Shown in pieces: positions 7,809 to 13,262 of a stretch of DNA of 13,262 nucleotides. Source of the stretch: UBA1181 sp963631545 (GTDB lineage Bacteria; Bacteroidota; Bacteroidia; Bacteroidales; Paludibacteraceae). Under the pieces are notes generated by a model that made no database searches, was not told the origin of the DNA, and saw only the letters and a program-made list of their open reading frames with translations. The translations under genes were made by a program, and so were the position numbers. Every line of letters begins with the position of its first letter. Position 1 is the first letter of the stretch. The DNA is taken from the NCBI GenBank assembly GCA_963631545.1, contig CAVGRN010000063.1, forward strand, positions 1-13,262. The letters run 5' to 3'.

Positions 7809-7811
7809 ACA

Positions 7812-8051
7812 TTAAGCACCAAGCTTCTTCTCAACGAAAGCGATAGCGTCGCCTACAGTCTGGATGCTCTGAGCCTCATCGTCCGAAATCTGGACATTGA
7901 ACGCCTCTTCAAACTTCATGATCAACTCAACGGTGTCCAATGAATCTGCACCCAAGTCTGCCGTGAAACTTGCCTCAGGATTCACTTCTGACTCCTTAAC
8001 GCCCAATTTCTCAACAATGATGTCTTTTACTTTTGCTGCTACCTCTGACAT
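7812..8051 (-). CDS. acpP: Acyl carrier protein
   Basis: ACP carries growing acyl chains on a 4'-phosphopantetheine arm during fatty acid synthesis. It also supplies acyl groups for phospholipids, lipid A and lipoate. The protein has 79 residues, acidic and four-helical in type. The attachment site is Ser37 in ADLGADSLDTVELIM, the canonical DSL motif. The start is the ATG at 8051, preceded by a 31-base stretch to the likely promoter and no strong Shine-Dalgarno (only GAGAGA). It is the first gene of the leftward block and diverges from purN. The hairpin after its stop may keep its mRNA level above that of fabF. Confidence 0.98.
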   Translation of the reverse strand: MSEVAAKVKDIIVEKLGVKESEVNPEASFTADLGADSLDTVELIMKFEEAFNVQISDDEAQSIQTVGDAIAFVEKKLGA

Positions 8052-8082
8052 TCTCTCTAATTTTTAGGTTAATAACTAAGAA

Positions 8083-8111
8083 CAAATTTTTTCTTAAATT
8101 TGCGGTGCAAA
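8083..8111 (-). promoter_or_regulatory. Candidate acpP promoter (Bacteroidota type)
   Basis: On the minus strand TTTG (8111-8108) is followed by 17 bases and then AAAATTTG (8090-8083). This resembles the Bacteroidota sigma-A consensus TTTG / TAnnTTTG, with TA replaced by AA. Transcription would start near 8076, giving a leader of about 25 bases. An alternative is that TTCCTTTG (8115-8108) is itself the -7 box, but I see no -33 element for it. Confidence 0.4.
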
Positions 8112-8162
8112 GGAACAAATTTTTAACGATATAGCGTAATATCCGTTAAGAAATTTTCACAC

Positions 8163-8194
8163 TAAATGCACACTATCAAAAAAATGTGCATTTA
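8163..8194. repeat. Perfect 10-bp inverted repeat between acpP and purN
   Basis: TAAATGCACA at 8163-8172 and its exact reverse complement TGTGCATTTA at 8185-8194 are separated by 12 bases (CTATCAAAAAAA). No U-tract suits a terminator, and no gene transcribes into the site from outside. It is upstream of both divergent genes, so it may be a regulator-binding site or part of the purN leader. The repeat is seen directly; its role is unknown. Confidence 0.6.
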
Positions 8195-8219
8195 TTTAAC
8201 AGAAATTAACAAACCAAGC

Positions 8220-8241
8220 GGAATCCAACTATTTGGGTTCC
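8220..8241 (+). other. Stem-loop just upstream of purN
   Basis: GGAATCCAA pairs with TTGGGTTCC (nine pairs including one G-U) around a CTAT tetraloop. It ends 19 bases before the purN ATG, in what is probably the 5' leader or the promoter region. It could act as an operator or an RNA structure that modulates translation. No U-tract follows, so it is not an ordinary terminator. Confidence 0.5.
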
Positions 8242-8260
8242 AATATATTAAGGAATAAAG

Positions 8261-8830
8261 ATGAAAAAGATTGTGATTTTCGCCTCGGGATCAGGTTCGA
8301 ATGCGGAGAATATCATCACTTATTTTTCTGGTAATAAGGAGGTAACGTTCCCCTGCATTTTCTGCAACAAAGAGGATGCGTATGTGAGGGTGAGGGCCGA
8401 GAAATTAGGCGTTCCGTTCCGTTACTTCACAAAAGAGGAGTGGAAAAACGGCGAAGTAACGAGGTTGGTGGAGGAGATCAACCCCGACTTGATAGTCCTC
8501 GCCGGCTTCCTGCTGCGCGTGCCACAAGCGTTGATTGACGCCTTCCCAGGCAAGATCATCAACATCCACCCATCGCTCCTGCCGAAGCACGGAGGCAAGG
8601 GAATGTACGGCATGCATGTGCATGACGCGGTGATTGCGGACGGCGACCACGAGAGCGGCATCACCATCCACTATGTGAACGAGAACCTCGACGAGGGAGC
8701 AATCATCCTGCAAGCAAGGTGCCGCGTTTCGCCCACCGACACCGCCGACGACGTAGCGCACAACGTGCATAAACTGGAATACCGGTACTTCCCATTCGTA
8801 GTGGAAAGTCTGATAAAAGCGGAGGAGTAA
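8261..8830 (+). CDS. purN: Phosphoribosylglycinamide formyltransferase
   Basis: PurN transfers a formyl group from 10-formyltetrahydrofolate to glycinamide ribonucleotide, the third step of de novo purine synthesis. The protein has 189 residues, normal for the family. It has the nucleotide-binding N-terminus IVIFASGSGSNAENI and the catalytic residues Asn101 and His103 in NIHPSLLPKHGGKG. Asp144 lies in HYVNENLDEGA. The start is the ATG at 8261, preceded by AAGGA, the only start in the window with even a modest Shine-Dalgarno. It is the only plus-strand gene and diverges from acpP. Its last codons and stop lie inside the shared terminator hairpin. Confidence 0.97.
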   Translation: MKKIVIFASGSGSNAENIITYFSGNKEVTFPCIFCNKEDAYVRVRAEKLGVPFRYFTKEEWKNGEVTRLVEEINPDLIVLAGFLLRVPQALIDAFPGKIINIHPSLLPKHGGKGMYGMHVHDAVIADGDHESGITIHYVNENLDEGAIILQARCRVSPTDTADDVAHNVHKLEYRYFPFVVESLIKAEE

Positions 8831-8847
8831 TCTTCCGCTTTTCTTTT
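8815..8847. terminator. Bidirectional terminator shared by purN and the convergent ATPase gene
   Basis: AAAAGCGGAGGA pairs with TCTTCCGCTTTT (12 pairs, one G-U) around a GTAA loop, a GNRA tetraloop. On the plus strand CTTTT follows the TTTT that ends the stem. Read the other way the stem also ends in TTTT. The purN stop codon overlaps the loop, and the ATPase stop (8846-8848) abuts the other side. One structure therefore probably ends both transcripts. Confidence 0.85.
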
Positions 8848-10000
8848 ACAAATGACGATAATTCAAAATGCGGATGTCGCCCCCGACGGTCTCCACGTCG
8901 CCTGTATAGACAACCGTGCGCTGGCGCACCTCGGCATTGACCCACCCGGGAAGTTTCTTCAATGTCTTCTCAAACGAAGGGTTATACGTCATTGAACTCT
9001 TCACCTCGTAGGCGCAGAGCAAGTTTGAGTCGCCCTCCAAAATATCCACCTCATTCTGATTGGAGTCTCTGTAAAAGTAGAGGTTAGCCTCCTTGCCTTC
9101 GTTCAAGCGTCGTTTCAGCAGTTCAGTAACAATCAGGTTCTCAAAGAGATGGCCGCGCATCCTATCGAATTCCAACTGCTCGGCACTCTCTATCCCGAGT
9201 AATGCGCACGCCAAACCAGTGTCGCAGAAATAGAGCTTGGGCGATTTAGTGAGCCGTTTCCGGCAATTGTCGAAATAAGGAGGCATCAAATAAATGATGT
9301 ACGCCGCCTGCAATATCGAAAGCCACGACTGTATGGTGTGGGACGATACCCCCACCTCATTCGCCAGTTCCACAGAATTCAGCACAGAGCCTATCCGCCC
9401 AGCGCATAGTTTTAAGAAGATATTGAACTGCGTAAGGTTTTTCACCGCAAGCAGGTCGCGCACATCCTTTTCCAAATAGGTTTTGATGTACGATGGATAG
9501 AGGTACTTCGGGATATTGCTCCCGCTACAAACGGCAGGGTACAATCCATTGTAAATAAGTTGATTGACATCTCCTATATAGCACTCATCCGACAACTCGG
9601 AATAGGAAAACGGCAACAACTCGAACACCCCCGTACGCCCAGCAAGCGACTGCGAAACCTTGCGCATTAATGCGAAATTGGAGCTGCCCGACAGGATGAA
9701 CTTCCGCATAGGATTATCGTCTACAATACCCTGAATGTATGAGAGCAACTCGGGCAAATTTTGCACCTCGTCCAAAATCATTCCGCCTTGATGCAAATTT
9801 AAAAAGCGGACGGGATCCTCTTTCGCCAAAAGACGAATATCTGGATTCTCCAAAGAATAGTAGGGGTAATCCGGGAATACATGCCGCAGCATAGTGGTTT
9901 TGCCCGATTGCCTCGGACCCGTTAGCGTGATGACCGGGAAGTATTCCGCAGCCTCCACTACCGAACTCTCAAGCGTCCTATGGAGATAAACCTCATTCAT
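8846..10000 (-). CDS. AAA+-type ATPase with DUF4143 C-terminal domain
   Basis: The protein has 384 residues. The N-terminal ATPase has Walker A GPRQSGKT (28-35), Walker B MILDE (74-78) and a sensor-like LSGSSNF (103-109). A winged-helix-like region lies near 205-240 (ELANEVGVSSHTIQSWLSIL). The C-terminal DUF4143 part has a PD-(D/E)xK-like pattern, with Glu317-Val-Asp319 and Glu332-Val-Lys334 and a possible earlier Glu287. These proteins occur in many copies in Bacteroidota. Their job is not established; nuclease or DNA-linked roles have been suggested from the fold. The gene looks complete and starts at ATG 10000. It lies 96 AT-rich bases after xerD and may have its own promoter, but I found no convincing one. 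It converges on purN. Confidence 0.92.
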   Translation of the reverse strand: MNEVYLHRTLESSVVEAAEYFPVITLTGPRQSGKTTMLRHVFPDYPYYSLENPDIRLLAKEDPVRFLNLHQGGMILDEVQNLPELLSYIQGIVDDNPMRKFILSGSSNFALMRKVSQSLAGRTGVFELLPFSYSELSDECYIGDVNQLIYNGLYPAVCSGSNIPKYLYPSYIKTYLEKDVRDLLAVKNLTQFNIFLKLCAGRIGSVLNSVELANEVGVSSHTIQSWLSILQAAYIIYLMPPYFDNCRKRLTKSPKLYFCDTGLACALLGIESAEQLEFDRMRGHLFENLIVTELLKRRLNEGKEANLYFYRDSNQNEVDILEGDSNLLCAYEVKSSMTYNPSFEKTLKKLPGWVNAEVRQRTVVYTGDVETVGGDIRILNYRHL

Positions 10001-10096
10001 ATTTTATGCAAATTTGAAATACAACTTCAAAATTACATAATTTTTCAAGAACACGAAAAATGCAGCATGAAACGTAACCAACTGATATTAGCCGAT

Positions 10097-11020
10097 TTAT
10101 AGTTTAAATGACTTGTTGTTCCGCGGATGGTAGAGTATCACCTCCTCGCGGAGGCGTTCCATATCGATGTGAGAGTAGATCTCGGTCGTCAGTATCGATT
10201 TATGCCCCAGCATCTCTTGTATGGCTCGCAGGTTCGCCCCGCCCTCCAACAGGTGGGTGGCAAAGGAGTGGCGGAAGGTGTGCGGACTAATCTCCTTCGT
10301 AACGCCTGCCAACTCGGCGTGCTGCTTGACAATGTAAAACACCATCACCCGCGTGAGTTTCGCCCCGCGGCGGTTGAGGAAGACGATGTCCTCGGAGCCG
10401 GGCTTGACGGTCATCTCCGCACGGTCTGCCAACCAACGCTCCACCTCCGAAATGGCCTTGCCCGAAATAGGCACGATGCGCTGCTTGTTACCCTTCCCTA
10501 TCACCGAAATATAGGAATCCTGAAAATATAGGTTGGAAATCTGCAGATTGACCAACTCAGACACACGCAGACCGCAACTGTAAAGCACCTCCAGCATCGC
10601 ACGGTTGCGCTGCCCAAGGGGGTCGGACAGGTCGACGGAGTTGATGATGGCATCCACCTCATCGAGGGTCAAGACATTGGGCAGGTAGCGCGGCAACTTG
10701 GGCATAGAGAGGAGTTCGGTGGGGTCGGACTCGATGCGGTTCTCTAACAAAAGGTAACGGTAGAAGGATTTGATGCCCGACAGGATGCGCGACTGCGACC
10801 GCTCCGAAATGCCCAAATCTGCCAAGTCGATAAGGAAATCCTGCAACTGCTCGTAGGTTACATACAAGGGCTGGATGCCCGCTGCCGAAAGATAATCGAG
10901 CAACTTCGAGACATCCTCCAAATAGGCGGATTCCGTATTCTCGGAGAAGGCGCGCTCCAACTTCAGATAGGAGCGGAAACCGCGCACCAAAGGGTCGCTC
11001 AGATACTTCTCAACATTCAT
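10097..11020 (-). CDS. xerD: Site-specific tyrosine recombinase XerD
   Basis: Xer recombinases resolve chromosome dimers at dif during division, with FtsK. The protein has 307 residues: an N-terminal SAM-like core-binding domain (about 1-105) and a catalytic domain. All catalytic residues are present: Arg152 (CGLRVSEL), Lys176 (GKGNKQR), His247 and Arg250 (HTFRHSFATHLLEGG), His273 (LGHKS) and Tyr282 (TTEIYSHID). The C-terminal YHPR supports XerD rather than XerC. No attachment sites or mobile-element genes are nearby, and the setting is housekeeping, so I do not read it as a phage integrase. The ATG overlaps the aroQ stop as ATGA, implying translational coupling to a functionally unrelated gene. 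Confidence 0.94.
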   Translation of the reverse strand: MNVEKYLSDPLVRGFRSYLKLERAFSENTESAYLEDVSKLLDYLSAAGIQPLYVTYEQLQDFLIDLADLGISERSQSRILSGIKSFYRYLLLENRIESDPTELLSMPKLPRYLPNVLTLDEVDAIINSVDLSDPLGQRNRAMLEVLYSCGLRVSELVNLQISNLYFQDSYISVIGKGNKQRIVPISGKAISEVERWLADRAEMTVKPGSEDIVFLNRRGAKLTRVMVFYIVKQHAELAGVTKEISPHTFRHSFATHLLEGGANLRAIQEMLGHKSILTTEIYSHIDMERLREEVILYHPRNNKSFKL

Positions 11021-11454
11021 TCACACGGGCTGTTCATTTCTATCAACGCCTCCAAGGCAAGCCGGTAGGAGTCTAACCCGAAGCCCAACACCACGCCACA
11101 GCAAGCCGGCGAGAGGAACGAGCGGTGGCGCACCTCCTCGCGCTTATGCACGTTCGAGATATGCACCTCCACAACGGGACATTTAATCGCCCTTATGGCA
11201 TCGGCAATGGCAAGCGACGTGTGCGTGTACGCGCCCGCATTGAGGATGATGCCGTCGGAGATGAAGCCCGTCTCCTGAATGGTGTCTATCAACTCCCCCT
11301 CCACATTCGACTGGTAATAGGAGATGTTGACATTGGGATAGCGCGCTTTGAGTACGTCCAAATAGTCGTCGAACGACTGGCTGCCGTAGATGGTAGGTTC
11401 CCGCTTACCCAAAAGGTTCAGGTTGGGGCCGTTGATAATCATAACATTCAACAT
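11017..11454 (-). CDS. aroQ: 3-dehydroquinate dehydratase, type II
   Basis: This enzyme dehydrates 3-dehydroquinate to 3-dehydroshikimate in the shikimate pathway to aromatic amino acids. The protein has 145 residues, typical of the dodecameric type II family. Motifs seen are IINGPNLNLLGKREP (6-20, with Arg18), catalytic Tyr23 in TIYG, Asn72 in LNAGAYTHTS and His98 in VEVHISN. Start ATG 11454 is 13 bases after birA; a second Met four codons in (MIINGP) is possible. The TGA stop overlaps the xerD start, and this is the only gene in the window that ends in TGA. Confidence 0.97.
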   Translation of the reverse strand: MLNVMIINGPNLNLLGKREPTIYGSQSFDDYLDVLKARYPNVNISYYQSNVEGELIDTIQETGFISDGIILNAGAYTHTSLAIADAIRAIKCPVVEVHISNVHKREEVRHRSFLSPACCGVVLGFGLDSYRLALEALIEMNSPCE

Positions 11455-11467
11455 ACGACATTTAATT

Positions 11468-12223
11468 TTATCCTAAAACATATTCAACTTCCTTGAAGTA
11501 ATAGCGTCGGCACTCGCCATCGGCAAGGCGCAGGCAGAGTTTGCCCGACGGCTCCACTGCCTCGATGGTTGCCTCAAATTCTCCGTTGGAATCGGCAAAT
11601 TTTGCATTTTCTTGATACCGGAAAAGCGATGCGAGATAACGCTGATGTAAATCCTCTTTCGACTGTTCGTACGACTCGCGCAACTTCTCAAACTCCGATA
11701 GGATGCTCTTGCGGATGGCACAGAACAGCACCATCCTATTGGTTTCCGCACCGGTAATCTGGGCGAGCGAAACGGGATTTGGCAAATCCTCGGGGAAGGT
11801 GGTTTCATTCACATTCATACCAATTCCCACAATGGAATGGGTGATTTGATCGCCCATAAGGAGATTTTCAATCAAGATGCCGGCGAGTTTCTTTTCGCCA
11901 TAATAGATGTCGTTCGGCCACTTCACGCGGAAGGTTTCGCCGGGGAATGCCGCATTCAACGCAGACACCACACCTACCGACGCCACCTCGGAGAGGACGA
12001 ACTGCTCGGCTACAGGCATAAAATCGGGGTGAAGCAGCAAACTGAACAGAATGCTCTTCCCCGCCTCGTCATACCAATGGTTGCCCACCTGGCCTTTGCC
12101 CTCCAACTGTGTATCCGCATAAATGGCGAATCCATCGGAGAAATTGCGCCTTTTGGAGAGCAAACGTGAAAATTCGCTGTTGGTGGAGTCGACAGACTCA
12201 AATCGAGAAATGAACGCTTTCAT
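11468..12223 (-). CDS. birA: Biotin-[acetyl-CoA carboxylase] ligase
   Basis: The enzyme makes biotinyl-AMP and attaches biotin to carrier proteins such as the BCCP subunit of acetyl-CoA carboxylase, which feeds malonyl-CoA to fatty acid synthesis. The protein has 251 residues, which is catalytic and C-terminal domains only. It lacks the N-terminal winged helix of E. coli BirA, so it should not act as the bio repressor. Motifs are the biotinyl-AMP loop EGKGQVGNHW (41-50), KWPNDIYYGEKKLAGI (101-116, Lys112) and IVGIGMNVN (131-139). It lies 25 bases after cysE and 13 before aroQ. The start is ATG 12223. Confidence 0.95.
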   Translation of the reverse strand: MKAFISRFESVDSTNSEFSRLLSKRRNFSDGFAIYADTQLEGKGQVGNHWYDEAGKSILFSLLLHPDFMPVAEQFVLSEVASVGVVSALNAAFPGETFRVKWPNDIYYGEKKLAGILIENLLMGDQITHSIVGIGMNVNETTFPEDLPNPVSLAQITGAETNRMVLFCAIRKSILSEFEKLRESYEQSKEDLHQRYLASLFRYQENAKFADSNGEFEATIEAVEPSGKLCLRLADGECRRYYFKEVEYVLG

Positions 12224-12248
12224 CGGGATTTTCTGGTATTTAGGGTTA

Positions 12249-13121
12249 TTATCGTGCAGCGCGCGATTGTATCACTTTTGAGTTGGGACTGACGTCGGAG
12301 GTTACCCACACGTTACCGCCAATCACGGAGCCTTTCCCTACGGTGATGCGCCCCAAAATAGTAGCATTGGCATATATCACCACATCATCCTCAATAATCG
12401 GGTGGCGGTCTATATTCTTCACGGGGTTACCAAACTCGTCCACTTCGAAACTCTTAGCACCGAGGGTTACGCCCTGGTAGAGCTTCACGCCGTTGCCTAT
12501 GATGCACGTCTCGCCAATCACCACGCCCGTACCATGGTCGATGGTGAAGTGGTGGCCAATCTTCGCCCCGGGGTGAATGTCGATACCGGTTTCGGAGTGC
12601 GCCATCTCGCCAATCATCCGCGGGATGAGGGGAACGCCCAACACCAGAAGTTCGTGCGCAATGCGGTAGTTGGAAATGGCCTTTATGGCCGGATAGCAGA
12701 GAATAATCTCGGCGAAACTCTTCGCGGCGGGGTCGCCATAATAGGCAGACTCGACATCGGTGATGAGCGTCTCGCGCAACTCGGGCAGGCGCGAAAGGAA
12801 CGCCTCCGTACTCTCGCGGGCGATTTTGCGCACGCACGACACGTCGGAGTCGGCAGACGAGCCAAAGAGCAGTCCCGCCACAATCTGCTCCTCCAAAAGC
12901 GAGGAGAGGCGGTCTACATTGACGCCAATGTAGTAGGGCAAGGTCTTCAGGTTGACCGAGTGCGAGCCGTAGTACCCCGGGAAGAGGATGGCACGCGCCA
13001 AATCAATGATTTCCAATAAAGCACCAGAAGAGGGATAGGACTCGCCCTCCCTCTTCTCGTGGTAAATTTTCTTTAACGATTCGTATTCCGATAGTTTAGA
13101 GATGACTGAAAACATCGACAT
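12249..13121 (-). CDS. cysE: Serine O-acetyltransferase
   Basis: The enzyme acetylates serine with acetyl-CoA, giving O-acetylserine for cysteine synthesis. The protein has 290 residues, with a helical N-terminal domain and a left-handed beta-helix from about 180 to 275. The catalytic pair is Asp181 (TGIDIHPGAKIG) and His196 (IDHGTGVVIGET), 15 residues apart as in E. coli CysE (Asp143, His158). The hexapeptide repeats are clear (KIGHHF, VIGETC, IIGNGV). The C-terminus ends in QSRAAR and lacks the terminal Ile tail that inserts into cysteine synthase. The start is ATG 13121; a second Met is two codons in. It heads the cysE-birA-aroQ-xerD run. EpsC is an alternative symbol for this type. Confidence 0.94.
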   Translation of the reverse strand: MSMFSVISKLSEYESLKKIYHEKREGESYPSSGALLEIIDLARAILFPGYYGSHSVNLKTLPYYIGVNVDRLSSLLEEQIVAGLLFGSSADSDVSCVRKIARESTEAFLSRLPELRETLITDVESAYYGDPAAKSFAEIILCYPAIKAISNYRIAHELLVLGVPLIPRMIGEMAHSETGIDIHPGAKIGHHFTIDHGTGVVIGETCIIGNGVKLYQGVTLGAKSFEVDEFGNPVKNIDRHPIIEDDVVIYANATILGRITVGKGSVIGGNVWVTSDVSPNSKVIQSRAAR

Positions 13122-13262
13122 ATATTAGTTCATTTTCTTGTTCGTTTACACGCCACAGCCAAGCATCGTCTATGGCTCGACGGAAAGATTTTCGCCGATT
13201 TCATCGGCAGAAATGCTTCGTCACACACCAAGTGTAGCCCAACATAATCTCGTGCGAACCGT
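13122..13262. other. Upstream region of cysE, cut by the window edge
   Basis: I see no supported gene in these 141 bases. A hairpin GCCGAT-TTC-ATCGGC (13194-13208), extended by TTTC/GAAA with one bulged base (13190-13213), is present. No Bacteroidota -7 box is convincing. Short open frames run through it on both strands (a 21-codon ATG frame at 13172-13237 on the plus strand), but none has support. Confidence 0.4.

Noticed and set aside
10001..10096. Bacteroidota promoter for the DUF4143 gene
   Set aside because: Several TTTG words occur, but none pair at the 17-23 base spacing with a TAnnTTTG box.
10097..11020. Tyrosine recombinase as a mark of an integrated element
   Set aside because: The protein matches XerD, it is coupled to aroQ, and no att-like repeats, tRNA target or mobile genes are in view.
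13172..13237. 21-codon plus-strand ATG frame near the right edge
   Set aside because: Short, with no Shine-Dalgarno and no recognisable product. Other frames through the same bases are equally open.

Overview
The window looks like chromosomal housekeeping DNA from a Bacteroidales member (phylum Bacteroidota). The reasons are the gene order purN <-> acpP-fabF-rnc, start codons with almost no Shine-Dalgarno sequence, a weak Bacteroidota-type TTTG / nnnnTTTG promoter, a type II dehydroquinase, a biotin ligase without a DNA-binding domain and a DUF4143 ATPase. I see no phage, insertion sequence, CRISPR array, tRNA or rRNA. Thirteen protein genes fill almost all of the window. Twelve are on the minus strand; only purN is on the plus strand.

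Right block (13121 down to 8846, minus strand): cysE (serine O-acetyltransferase), birA (biotin-protein ligase), aroQ (type II 3-dehydroquinate dehydratase) and xerD (tyrosine recombinase) are tightly packed. aroQ and xerD overlap by ATGA. After 96 bases comes a DUF4143-type ATPase. That gene converges on purN, and the two share a bidirectional hairpin terminator at 8815-8847.

Centre: purN (GAR transformylase, plus strand) diverges from the acpP operon. The 209-base gap between them holds a candidate acpP promoter, a perfect 10-bp inverted repeat and a 9-bp hairpin just before purN.

Left block (8051 down to 58, minus strand): acpP, fabF, rnc, a long-chain acyl-CoA synthetase, prfB, an unrecognised lipoprotein and an LtaS-like membrane phosphoglycerol transferase/sulfatase run in one direction. 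No gap exceeds 108 bases, and a terminator hairpin follows at 2-39. This suggests one long transcription unit. The acpP-fabF gap contains a strong hairpin that could let acpP be made in excess. fabF and rnc overlap by TAGTG. Much of the block concerns acyl chains and the envelope: ACP, chain elongation, acyl activation, a lipoprotein and an envelope lipid-headgroup enzyme. birA in the right block biotinylates acetyl-CoA carboxylase and so serves the same pathway.

The best-supported unusual feature is the +1 programmed frameshift in prfB. The true RF2 gene starts at 3782, and codon 22 is an in-frame TGA within AGGAGG-TAT-CTT-TGA-C. I found no convincing entirely new system. The points most worth following are the internal Shine-Dalgarno in a genome that hardly uses them for initiation, the intergenic palindromes, the Ser nucleophile in the LtaS-like enzyme and a D-to-N change in the RNase III active site.
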